This document shows positions 57,423 to 64,000 of a stretch of DNA of 64,000 bases, piece after piece; position 1 is the stretch's first letter, and each line of letters opens with the position of its first letter. The translations under genes and the position numbers were made by a program. The notes beneath the pieces are model-generated. The model was not told where the DNA came from, made no database searches, and saw only the letters and a list, made by a program, of their open reading frames with translations. Source of the DNA: Actinophytocola sp963729115 (GTDB lineage: Bacteria > Actinomycetota > Actinomycetes > Mycobacteriales > Pseudonocardiaceae). The stretch spans positions 1 to 64,000 of the forward strand of contig CAVSMR010000013.1 of assembly GCA_963729115.1 (NCBI GenBank), read 5' to 3'.

Positions 57423-60326
57423 ATGTCACAGGTGTTCGATCGTCGTTCGGTACTGAAGGCATCCGGTGTCGCGGCGGCCGCGGCCGCGGTCGGCGGCACG
57501 GTCGCCACCGCCTCGTCCGTCTGGGCGGCCGAAGGCGATCCGGCCTTCGTGCACGGGGTCGCGTCCGGCGACCCGCTACCCGACGCGGTCCTGTTGTGGA
57601 CCCGGGTGACCCCCACACCCGAGGCGACGCCCGGCTCCGGCCAGGGCCCCACGGTCGAGGTGGCCTGGGAGATCGCCACCGACCAGGGCTTCGCGAACGT
57701 CGTCGGCTCGGGCAGCGTGCCCACCGGGCCCGACCACGACCACACGGTCAAGGCCGACGCGACCGGGCTGGCCCCGGCGACCACGTACTACTACCGCTTC
57801 AAGCTCGGCGACGCGGTGTCCGGCGTCGGCACCACCAGGACCGCCCCCGCCACGGACGCCGCCGTCGCGCACCTGCGGTTCGGCGTGGTCTCCTGCTCGA
57901 ACCTGCCGCAGGGCCACTTCGCCGCCTACCGCTACCTCGCCGAGCGCGGCGACCTGGACGCCGTGCTCCACCTCGGCGACTACATCTACGAGAGCGGCGG
58001 CGCCGACGTCCGGCCGCACGAGCCCGCGCACGAGATCATCACGCTCGCCGACTACCGGCAGCGGCACGCGCAGTACAAGTCCGACGAGCACCTGCGGACG
58101 CTGCACGCGACGGTCCCCGTGATCGCCACCTGGGACGACCACGAGGTGGCCAACGACGCGTGGTCCGGCGGCGCGGAGAACCACCAGCCCGACACCGAGG
58201 GCGACTACGCCGCCCGCAAGGCCGCCGCGCACCAGGCGTACTTCGAGTGGATGCCGGTGCGCAACGAGGCGGACAAGATCTACCGCCGGCTGCGGTTCGG
58301 CCTGCTCGCCGAGCTGTCCATGCTCGACCTGCGCAGCTACCGCTCCCAGCAGGCCGACCCGTTCGACGGCGACGTCGACGACCCGAACCGCACGCTCACC
58401 GGCCCCGAGCAGATGGCGTGGCTGCAGGACGGGCTCACGTCCAGCGGCGCGCAGTGGAAGCTCGTCGGCAACTCCGTGATGGTCGCGCCGGTGCTCGTCC
58501 CGCCGCTGCCGAGGGAGCTGCTCGGCCCGCTGCTGAAGCTGCTGGGCCTGCCCGAGGAAGGAGGCGTGGTCAACCCCGACCAGTGGGACGGCTACACCGC
58601 GGACCGCCGCCGGCTGCTGGACACCCTGGCCGACAACGGAGTCCGCGACACCGTGTTCCTCACCGGCGACATCCACTCGTCGTGGGCCGCCGACGTCCCG
58701 CGCGACGCCGGCAGCTACCCGCAGTCCCCGTCGGTCGCCGTCGAGTTCGTCGCCACGTCGATGACCTCCGACAACATCGACGACATCACGGGCCTGCCGC
58801 CGCGCACGGTCGGTCCGGTGATCGAGGCCGCGCTGACCGGGCTGAACCGGCACATCAAGTGGGTCGAGGTCGACTCGCACGGCGCGTGCGTGCTCGACGT
58901 GACCCCGGCCGCCACGCAGATGGACTGGTACTTCCTCGCCAACAAGGCGGACCCGGCGAGCTCGCTGTCCCACGCGCGCTCCTACCGGGTGCGCGCCGGC
59001 ACGCAGAAGGTCCAGCGCGTCGGCTCGCCGGCCGGGCCCTGGCGGCGCCTGATGGGCACCACGTTCTCCCGCCGCACGCTGCTCGGCGGCGCCGCGGGCG
59101 CGGCCGCCCTGGGCGCGCTCGGCGCGCTCACCGCGTCCACCGCCGGGGCCGCCGGCGACCTGCGGGTCTACGTCCTGGTCGTGGACGGCTGCCGGCCCGA
59201 CGAGGCCGCCGGGCAGTACCTGCCGGCCGTGCGGGACCTGGCCGAGCAGGGCACGTCGTTCAGTCAGGCCAAGTCGATCACCGTGGCGGAGACGATCCCG
59301 AACCACGTGGCGATGATGACCGGCGTGCTGCCGGCCCGCTCCGGCGTGCCGGCGAACTCCGTGTGGGACCCGGCGCGCGGCGAGGTGCGCGACCTCGGCG
59401 AGGCGGGCGACCTCAAGGCGCCCACGCTGCTCGATCGGCTGCCCGCGGAGCTCGGCCTGACCACGGCGAGCGTGCTGAGCAAGGACTACCTGTTCGGCGT
59501 GTTCGGCGAGCGCGCGTCGGTCCGCTGGACGCCCGAGCCGATGCTGCCGATCACCAACCACGCGCCGGACATCTTCACGATGGGCGCGGCCCTGGACATG
59601 ATCGACGAGCACGACCCGGCGCTGATGTTCGTCAACCTCGGCGACGTCGACCGGTTCGGCCACGCCGACCTGTCCGGCTCGTCGATCAAGGTGCTGCGCA
59701 CGCTCGCGTTGATCGACACCAACCTCCAGCTCGAGCGGTTCGTCGACCACCTGCGCGACAACGACAAGTGGGCGAGCTCGGTGGTGATCCTGCTGGCCGA
59801 CCACGGGATGGACTGGTCGCTGCCGCTGTCGCTGATCAACCTGACCGGCCGGCTCGACGACGACCCGCTGCTCGACGGCAACGTCCAGATCGCGCAGAAC
59901 GGCGGCGCGGACCTGCTGTACTGGACCGGGCCCGAGGAGTCCCGCGGCGAGGCGATCGTCCACATGCGACAGATCGCGCAGGCGGCCGAGGGCGTGCTGT
60001 CCGTGCACGACCCGGCAGAGCTGGGCCTGGGCACGAACGCCGGTGACGTCGTGGCGTTCGCGAAGGCGGGCTGGCGGTTCACCGATCCGAACGTCGTCTC
60101 CAACCCGATCCCGGGAAACCACGGTCACCCGGCCACGGAGCAGATCCCGTTCCTGATCTCCGGCGGCCACCCGTCGGTGGTGCGCGGCCAGGTCTCGTCG
60201 GCTCCCGCGCGCACGCTGGACGTCGCCCCGACCGTGGCGGCCTTGTTCGGACTGTCCGCGCCGGCGGGCGGCTGGGACGGCCAGGCCCGCACGGAGGCGT
60301 TCCAGGGCGCGCTGGTCGGGAATTGA
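57423..60326 (+). CDS. Fused PhoD-like phosphatase and alkaline phosphatase/phosphodiesterase domain
   Basis: One frame of 967 residues. Part 1 (about 1-540) is a PhoD-type phosphatase with a Tat signal (DRRSVLKASGVAAAAAAVGG), LHLGDYIYESGG, ATWDDHEVANDAW and FLTGDIHSSWAADVP. Part 2 begins with a second, internal Tat signal (TTFSRRTLLGGAAGAAALGA, around residue 545) and is a nucleotide pyrophosphatase/phosphodiesterase-like domain: LVVDGCRPDEAAGQYLPAVR with the nucleophile region AETIPNHVAMMTG, and later DHGMDWS and GNHGHPA metal ligands. An internal signal is not expected in one secreted chain; see the finding. Start ATG 57423 (or GTG 57417). Confidence 0.83.
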   Translation: MSQVFDRRSVLKASGVAAAAAAVGGTVATASSVWAAEGDPAFVHGVASGDPLPDAVLLWTRVTPTPEATPGSGQGPTVEVAWEIATDQGFANVVGSGSVPTGPDHDHTVKADATGLAPATTYYYRFKLGDAVSGVGTTRTAPATDAAVAHLRFGVVSCSNLPQGHFAAYRYLAERGDLDAVLHLGDYIYESGGADVRPHEPAHEIITLADYRQRHAQYKSDEHLRTLHATVPVIATWDDHEVANDAWSGGAENHQPDTEGDYAARKAAAHQAYFEWMPVRNEADKIYRRLRFGLLAELSMLDLRSYRSQQADPFDGDVDDPNRTLTGPEQMAWLQDGLTSSGAQWKLVGNSVMVAPVLVPPLPRELLGPLLKLLGLPEEGGVVNPDQWDGYTADRRRLLDTLADNGVRDTVFLTGDIHSSWAADVPRDAGSYPQSPSVAVEFVATSMTSDNIDDITGLPPRTVGPVIEAALTGLNRHIKWVEVDSHGACVLDVTPAATQMDWYFLANKADPASSLSHARSYRVRAGTQKVQRVGSPAGPWRRLMGTTFSRRTLLGGAAGAAALGALGALTASTAGAAGDLRVYVLVVDGCRPDEAAGQYLPAVRDLAEQGTSFSQAKSITVAETIPNHVAMMTGVLPARSGVPANSVWDPARGEVRDLGEAGDLKAPTLLDRLPAELGLTTASVLSKDYLFGVFGERASVRWTPEPMLPITNHAPDIFTMGAALDMIDEHDPALMFVNLGDVDRFGHADLSGSSIKVLRTLALIDTNLQLERFVDHLRDNDKWASSVVILLADHGMDWSLPLSLINLTGRLDDDPLLDGNVQIAQNGGADLLYWTGPEESRGEAIVHMRQIAQAAEGVLSVHDPAELGLGTNAGDVVAFAKAGWRFTDPNVVSNPIPGNHGHPATEQIPFLISGGHPSVVRGQVSSAPARTLDVAPTVAALFGLSAPAGGWDGQARTEAFQGALVGN

Positions 60327-60354
60327 CCCCCGCGCCCGCGTCGTTGTCCATGAC

Positions 60355-61194
60355 ATGGGCGATGACATGGACATCGGTCGGCTGGGCGTGTGGGACTCGC
60401 GGCAGGCGAAGTGGCTCGCCGAGCCGGACGCGCTGCCCGAGCTCGAGGAGCTGGGTTTCGGCGCGCTGTGGCTCGGCGGCTCGCCGCCCGCCGACCTGAC
60501 GTTTCCCGAGGAGCTGCTGGGCCGGTCCGGCCGGCTCGTGATCGCCACCGGGATCGTGAACGTGTGGACGGCGCCGCCGGACGCCACGGCGGCGGCGTTC
60601 CGCCGGATCTCCTCGGACCGCCTGCTGCTCGGTGTCGGCGCCGGCCACCGGGCGGCCGTGGGCGAGGCGTACCAGCGGCCCTACGAGAAGCTCGTGGCCT
60701 ACCTCGACGTCCTCGACGCCGGCGGCGTGCCGAAGGCGGCCCGGGCACTGGCTGCACTCGGGCCGCGCGTCCTGCGGCTCGCCGCCGACCGAACGGCCGG
60801 CGCCCATCCCTACCTGGTCACTCCCGAACACACCGCCCGGGCACGCGAGATCCTCGGCGCCGGCGTCCTGCTCGCCCCCGAGCAGAAGGTCGTCCTGGAG
60901 ACCGACCCCGGCACCGCCCGCGCCCTCGCCCGGGAGCGGCTCGCCCCGTACCTCGCCCTGGAGAACTACACCAACAACTGGCGCCGCCTCGGCTTCACCG
61001 ATGCCGACCTCGCGGGCGGGGGCAGCGACCGGCTGGTCGACGCGATGGTCGCGTGGGGCGACGAGGACGCGATCCGCGCCCGGGTCGCGGACCACCTCGC
61101 CGCGGGTGCGGACCACGTCGCCGTGCAGGTGCTGGGCCCGGACAAGCGGGCCACGTTGCGTGGCCTCGCGCCTGCCCTCCGGTCGGCCGGCTGA
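60355..61194 (+). CDS. LLM-class F420-dependent oxidoreductase-like protein
   Basis: A 279-residue TIM-barrel protein of the luciferase-like class, close to the TIGR03620 type: RLGVWDSRQAKWLAEPDALP, GFGALWLGGSPPADLTFPEE, LLLGVGAGHRAAVGEAYQRP. Cofactor F420 is inferred from the family. A start at 60367 is also possible. Confidence 0.85.
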   Translation: MGDDMDIGRLGVWDSRQAKWLAEPDALPELEELGFGALWLGGSPPADLTFPEELLGRSGRLVIATGIVNVWTAPPDATAAAFRRISSDRLLLGVGAGHRAAVGEAYQRPYEKLVAYLDVLDAGGVPKAARALAALGPRVLRLAADRTAGAHPYLVTPEHTARAREILGAGVLLAPEQKVVLETDPGTARALARERLAPYLALENYTNNWRRLGFTDADLAGGGSDRLVDAMVAWGDEDAIRARVADHLAAGADHVAVQVLGPDKRATLRGLAPALRSAG

Positions 61195-61195
61195 C

Positions 61196-61510
61196 TCAGC
61201 AGGCCAGGTGCTCGGAGCGCACGTAGTCGTTGCGCTCCGGGCGGTCCGCGCCGTGGCCGTAGTGGGCCGACCAGATCACGGTGTCCTCCACGACGCTCGC
61301 CTCGACGCGGTACGCCCGGAAGCCGCGGCCGGCGTCCAGCGTGTACAGGTAGTCGCTGAAGTTGCCGTTGCTCATCGTGGCGTACACCGGCGTCGCGTCC
61401 CGGGTGATGCACAGCCAGCCGTCGTCGGCGCTTGCCGGGCCGGACACGACGACCGCCGCCCCGGCCGCCAGCGCCACTGCCGCCACCCCGGTCAGAATCT
61501 TCTTGCGCAC
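61196..61510 (-). CDS. Small secreted protein
   Basis: A 104-residue preprotein with a Sec signal (KKILTGVAAVALAAGAAVVV, cut likely after ASA) and a mature part of about 75 residues with two cysteines (WLCITRD, EHLAC) that may form a disulfide. Family not recognised. It ends two bases from the LLM gene stop. Confidence 0.75.
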   Translation of the reverse strand: MRKKILTGVAAVALAAGAAVVVSGPASADDGWLCITRDATPVYATMSNGNFSDYLYTLDAGRGFRAYRVEASVVEDTVIWSAHYGHGADRPERNDYVRSEHLAC

Positions 61511-61517
61511 TGCGGTT

Positions 61518-61571
61518 TCTCCCTCACGTTGTCGTCCCGGGCAAGCCCCGGGTCGCTCGTGAGGGAGAACC
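61518..61571. promoter_or_regulatory. Long inverted repeat upstream of the secreted-protein gene
   Basis: TCTCCCTCACG pairs exactly with CGTGAGGGAGA, enclosing a second stem CCCGGG/CCCGGG. It lies in the 5' untranslated region of the small secreted protein (minus strand) and could act as a leader structure. Confidence 0.55.
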
Positions 61572-61595
61572 TAAGGATTTTCCCGCCGCCGTGAA

Positions 61596-61631
61596 CTGAG
61601 CGTTGCTCAGATGGAATTGAGCGTTGCTCAG
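61596..61631. promoter_or_regulatory. Twin palindromes TGAGCGTTGCTCA
   Basis: CTGAGCGTTGCTCAG at 61596-61610 and TTGAGCGTTGCTCAG at 61617-61631. Centres are 21 bp apart, two helical turns. TetR-type regulators bind sites of this kind. The pair lies between the divergent secreted-protein gene and fba. Confidence 0.75.
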
Positions 61632-61732
61632 GCTGTCGGATGGGGCGGCGGCTGCCAGGCACGATGGCGCCGGCGGGCGGGGCTCGTAGGATTTGCCACG
61701 CAGGCCGTGTCCAGCCCGAGGAGGACGTACCG

Positions 61733-62767
61733 ATGCCCATCGCCACACCCGAGGTCTACGCCGAGATGCTGGACCGGGCGAAGGCGAACGAGTTCGCATT
61801 TCCCGCCATCAACGTGACCTCTTCCGAGACGATCAACGCCGCGCTGCGGGGCTTCGCCGAGGCCGAGAGCGACGGCATCATCCAGGTCTCCACGGGTGGT
61901 GCCGAGTTCGGCTCGGGCACGAAGGTCAAGGACATGGTGACCGGGGCCGTCGCGCTCGCCGAGTTCGCCCACGTCGTCGCCGCCAAGTACCCGGTCAACG
62001 TCGCGCTGCACACCGACCACTGCCCGAAGGACAAGCTGGACGGCTACGTGCGCCCGCTGGTCGCGATCAGCCAGGAGCGGGTGGCCGCCGGCCGGGAGCC
62101 GCTGTTCCAGTCGCACATGTGGGACGGCTCCGCCATCGACCTGGACGAGAACCTCACGATCGCGGCGGAGCTGCTCGACGCCACGGCCAAGGCGAAGATC
62201 ATCCTCGAGGTCGAGATCGGCGTCGTCGGCGGCGAGGAGGACGGCGTCGCGCACGAGATCAACGAGAAGCTGTACACCGCGGACGGCGACTTCCTGAAGA
62301 CGGTGGACGCGCTCGGCGCCGGCGAGAAGGGCCGCTACCTGCTGGCGGCGACGTTCGGCAACGTGCACGGCGTGTACAAGCCGGGCAACGTGAAGCTGCG
62401 CCCGGAGGTGCTCAAGCGCGGCCAGGAGGTGGCCGCGGACAAGCTCGGGCTGCCGGCCGGCTCGAAGCCGTTCGAGCTCGTCTTCCACGGGGGGTCGGGC
62501 TCCCTGCTCGAGGAGATCCACGAGGCGGTCTCCTACGGCGTGGTGAAGATGAACGTGGACACCGACACGCAGTACGCGTTCACCCGGCCGGTCGCGGCCC
62601 ACATGTTCACCAACTACGACGGCGTGCTCAAGGTCGACGGCGAGGTCGGGAACAAGAAGGCCTACGACCCGCGCGGCTACCTGAAGGCGGCCGAGCAGTC
62701 GATGGCCGCGCGCGTGACGCAGGCGTGCGAGAACCTCAAGTCGACGGGCCGGATGCTGGCCGGCTGA
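61733..62767 (+). CDS. fba: Class II fructose-bisphosphate aldolase
   Basis: A 344-residue zinc aldolase of glycolysis. ALHTDHCPKDKLDGYVRPLV contains the zinc-binding His and Asp, MWDGSAIDLDENL the loop, ILEVEIGVVGGEEDG the second ligand (Glu), TFGNVHGVYKPGNV and ELVFHGGSGSLLEEIHEAVS further His ligands, and MNVDTDTQYAFTRPVAAHMF the phosphate-binding part. ATG after GAGGAGGACG. The twin palindromes lie about 100 bp upstream. Confidence 0.96.
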   Translation: MPIATPEVYAEMLDRAKANEFAFPAINVTSSETINAALRGFAEAESDGIIQVSTGGAEFGSGTKVKDMVTGAVALAEFAHVVAAKYPVNVALHTDHCPKDKLDGYVRPLVAISQERVAAGREPLFQSHMWDGSAIDLDENLTIAAELLDATAKAKIILEVEIGVVGGEEDGVAHEINEKLYTADGDFLKTVDALGAGEKGRYLLAATFGNVHGVYKPGNVKLRPEVLKRGQEVAADKLGLPAGSKPFELVFHGGSGSLLEEIHEAVSYGVVKMNVDTDTQYAFTRPVAAHMFTNYDGVLKVDGEVGNKKAYDPRGYLKAAEQSMAARVTQACENLKSTGRMLAG

Positions 62768-62802
62768 GTGGCGCGGTCCGGGCCGTCGGGCAGGATGGCG
62801 GC

Positions 62803-63222
62803 ATGACGCTGCAAGAGAACCTGTTCGGCGGCCCGCCCGCGACCCAGCTGCCGGATCGCCCCGAGCCGCAGGCCGCGCTGGAGGCGGGCACCGAGGCGGC
62901 GAAGGTGGTCACCCGGTGGCCGGACTTCAGCGAGGGCTGGGCCGCGCTGGCCGAGCTCGCCCTGACCGAGAACAACCCGGTCGCCGCGTACGCGTACGCG
63001 CGCACCGGCTACCACCGCGGCCTGGACCAGCTGCGTCGCGCCGGCTGGAAGGGGCACGGCCCGATCCCGTGGTCGCACCGCCCGAACCAGGGCTTCCTGC
63101 GCGCGCTGGCGGCGCTGGCCCGCGCGGCCCAGGCCATCGGCGAGACCGAGGAGTACGAGCGCTGCGCGACGTTCCTCGCCGACTCCGACCCCGAGGCCCC
63201 GGCGAAGGTGGGCCTGGCCTGA
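62803..63222 (+). CDS. DUF3151 protein
   Basis: A 139-residue helical protein of the DUF3151 family with LEAGTEAAKVVTRWPDFSEG, AYAYARTGYHRGLDQLRRAG and WSHRPNQGFLRALAALARAA, which looks like a TPR-type helix set. It follows fba closely here, as it does in other actinobacteria. Function unknown. Confidence 0.9.
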   Translation: MTLQENLFGGPPATQLPDRPEPQAALEAGTEAAKVVTRWPDFSEGWAALAELALTENNPVAAYAYARTGYHRGLDQLRRAGWKGHGPIPWSHRPNQGFLRALAALARAAQAIGETEEYERCATFLADSDPEAPAKVGLA

Positions 63223-63237
63223 CCCGCGGCCGGCGAG

Positions 63238-63492
63238 TCAGCCCGACGGGCGGTTGAGGACGCCGACCAGCAGGGCGTGCACGGCGGCGTGGTCGCGCTC
63301 GTCCACGACGCGGCACGAGCCGCCCCGCACGCGGTACCACTCCTCCGCGCCCGCGTAGCGGACCTTGGCGGTCACCAGGCCCGCGCTGTCCACAGTGGTG
63401 CGCAACTCCAGGTCGCCGGTCACGACGCCGACCTCTTCGGTCTGCACACCGCCCTGACCGGCGACCAACGGAGAGTTGTAGGAGCTCAGCAC
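63238..63492 (-). CDS. Small hypothetical protein
   Basis: An 84-residue protein: VVTGDLELRTTVDSAGLVTA and AGAEEWYRVRGGSCRVVDER. No motif is recognised. GTG start overlapping the end of the HNH gene by 7 bp, so the two are in one unit. Confidence 0.6.
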   Translation of the reverse strand: MLSSYNSPLVAGQGGVQTEEVGVVTGDLELRTTVDSAGLVTAKVRYAGAEEWYRVRGGSCRVVDERDHAAVHALLVGVLNRPSG

Positions 63493-64000
63493 GTCCCCAG
63501 CATGTCAGCCAGCGCGCTCTTCTCCGCGTCGTTGACCGTGAGCTGGTAGGTGAACTTCACGTGCGTGAACGCGCTCGCGTACCGGCACCACTCGGTCTCC
63601 AACGGCGGCTTCCACGCATCCGGCGTCTGGTCGCCCTTCGACTGGTTCACGTTGTCCGTGACCGCCCACAGCTGCGGCGCGTCCAGGTCGTTCGCGAACG
63701 CCTCGCGCTCCTCGTCCGTCCAGTCCGCCGCCCCGCTGCGCCACGCCGCGGCCAGCGGCACCATGTGGTCGATGTCCACGTCGCCGGTCGCCGTCCACGT
63801 GTCGCCGTCGTAGGGGCTCGTCCAGCTGCCCGAGGTCGCCTTGCACGACGAGTCCGTCTCGACGCCGTCGCCGTCGCGCTTGAGCACCTCCTCGCGGGTG
63901 TCGCACGCGCCGTCGACGGTGTGCCAGTGCGGGAACTTCTCCCGGCTGTAGCCGTCCATCGAGCCGTCCGGGGCGACGGTCAGCTGCTCCAGCTCGGACT
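63486..64000 (-). CDS. HNH endonuclease-family protein (DUF1524/GmrSD-C-like), partial
   Basis: The reading frame is open to the window edge, so the N-terminus is missing. Visible part: LEQLTVAPDGSMDGYSREKF, then CDTREEVLKRDGDGVETDSS, SWTSPYDGDTWTATGDVDID, the catalytic HMVPLAAAWRSGAADWTDEE and VTDNVNQSKGDQTPDAWKPP. D-H-x-V-P-L and N-x-x-K-G-D are the HNH/DUF1524 metal-site motifs. Cysteines in pairs (VDGACDTRE, SSCKAT, EWC...GTC) suggest a secreted form. A nuclease in uptake or defence is possible. Confidence 0.87.
   Translation of the reverse strand, partial: SELEQLTVAPDGSMDGYSREKFPHWHTVDGACDTREEVLKRDGDGVETDSSCKATSGSWTSPYDGDTWTATGDVDIDHMVPLAAAWRSGAADWTDEEREAFANDLDAPQLWAVTDNVNQSKGDQTPDAWKPPLETEWCRYASAFTHVKFTYQLTVNDAEKSALADMLGTC

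Overview
This is a high-GC actinobacterial chromosome segment, most likely from the Pseudonocardiales (an Amycolatopsis/Saccharopolyspora-like genome). Evidence: GC-rich codon use, many GTG starts, many leaderless-looking starts (TANNNT about 6-7 nt before the start codon), TTGTCCACA-type DnaA boxes, a dnaK-grpE-dnaJ-hspR operon with HAIR operators, mycothiol- and F420-type enzyme families, and a gene set (dcd, dnaK operon, fba, DedA, GH76, TrmH-like methyltransferase, pyrE, clpB, flavohaemoglobin) that from memory matches one region of the Mycobacterium tuberculosis chromosome (about Rv0321-Rv0385).

Layout. 1-10.4 kb: SRPBCC protein, GroES-like protein, VanW protein, GlsB-type membrane protein, FadE5-like acyl-CoA dehydrogenase, LuxR-type response regulator, small enzymes, a glycosyltransferase, and an arsenic cluster (arsC-arsR divergent from arsM). 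10,417-22,157: an 11.7-kb integrated actinomycete integrative and conjugative element (AICE, pSAM2 type) in the 3' half of tRNA-Gly(CCC), bounded by 44-bp direct repeats. It carries int, xis, a RepSA-like initiator, a TraB/FtsK translocase, a Pra-like activator, a GntR regulator with a HAD partner, several conserved small AICE proteins, and a lower-GC three-gene cargo headed by a TIGR04255 protein. 22.1-29.4 kb: tRNA-Gly, dcd, an MFS transporter, a DUF4097 lipoprotein and the HspR-controlled DnaK chaperone operon. 29.4-30.0 kb: an IS30 transposase scrap between a G/C microsatellite and DnaA-box repeats. 30-46 kb: flavohaemoglobin-like protein, PNPOx-like protein, HspR-controlled clpB, an orphan LanC-like protein, an ArsR/SRPBCC pair, DUF3137 and scramblase-like proteins, pyrE, lemA, DUF2784, TrmH-like and molybdopterin oxidoreductase genes. 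46-64 kb: GH76, SDRs, two DedA proteins, an HSL-type hydrolase, a GlcD-type oxidase, nagA with a DasR-like site, a SigE-family sigma factor, a PhoD-phosphodiesterase fusion, an LLM oxidoreductase, fba, DUF3151 and a partial HNH nuclease.

Main points for a second look. (1) About 25 single-base frameshifts are confined to the AICE. About 21 in the backbone are all of the +1 type and about 4 in the left cargo are all of the -1 type, while every flanking gene is intact. Either the element is newly inactivated in a very unusual way, or the local consensus is poor because few cells carry it. (2) A dispersed intergenic element recurs with fixed geometry: one or two DnaA boxes, 38-40 bp, a -10-like TAGNNT, about 12 bp, then a GC hairpin with a GGAGAGG loop. 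(3) An in-frame fusion of two Tat-exported phosphatases has an internal Tat signal. (4) Several operators can be read directly: three HAIR sites, a twin 14-bp palindrome before an ArsR gene, a dre-like site before nagA, and twin TGAGC-type palindromes before fba. (5) The three-gene TIGR04255 cargo is of unknown function and a candidate new system.
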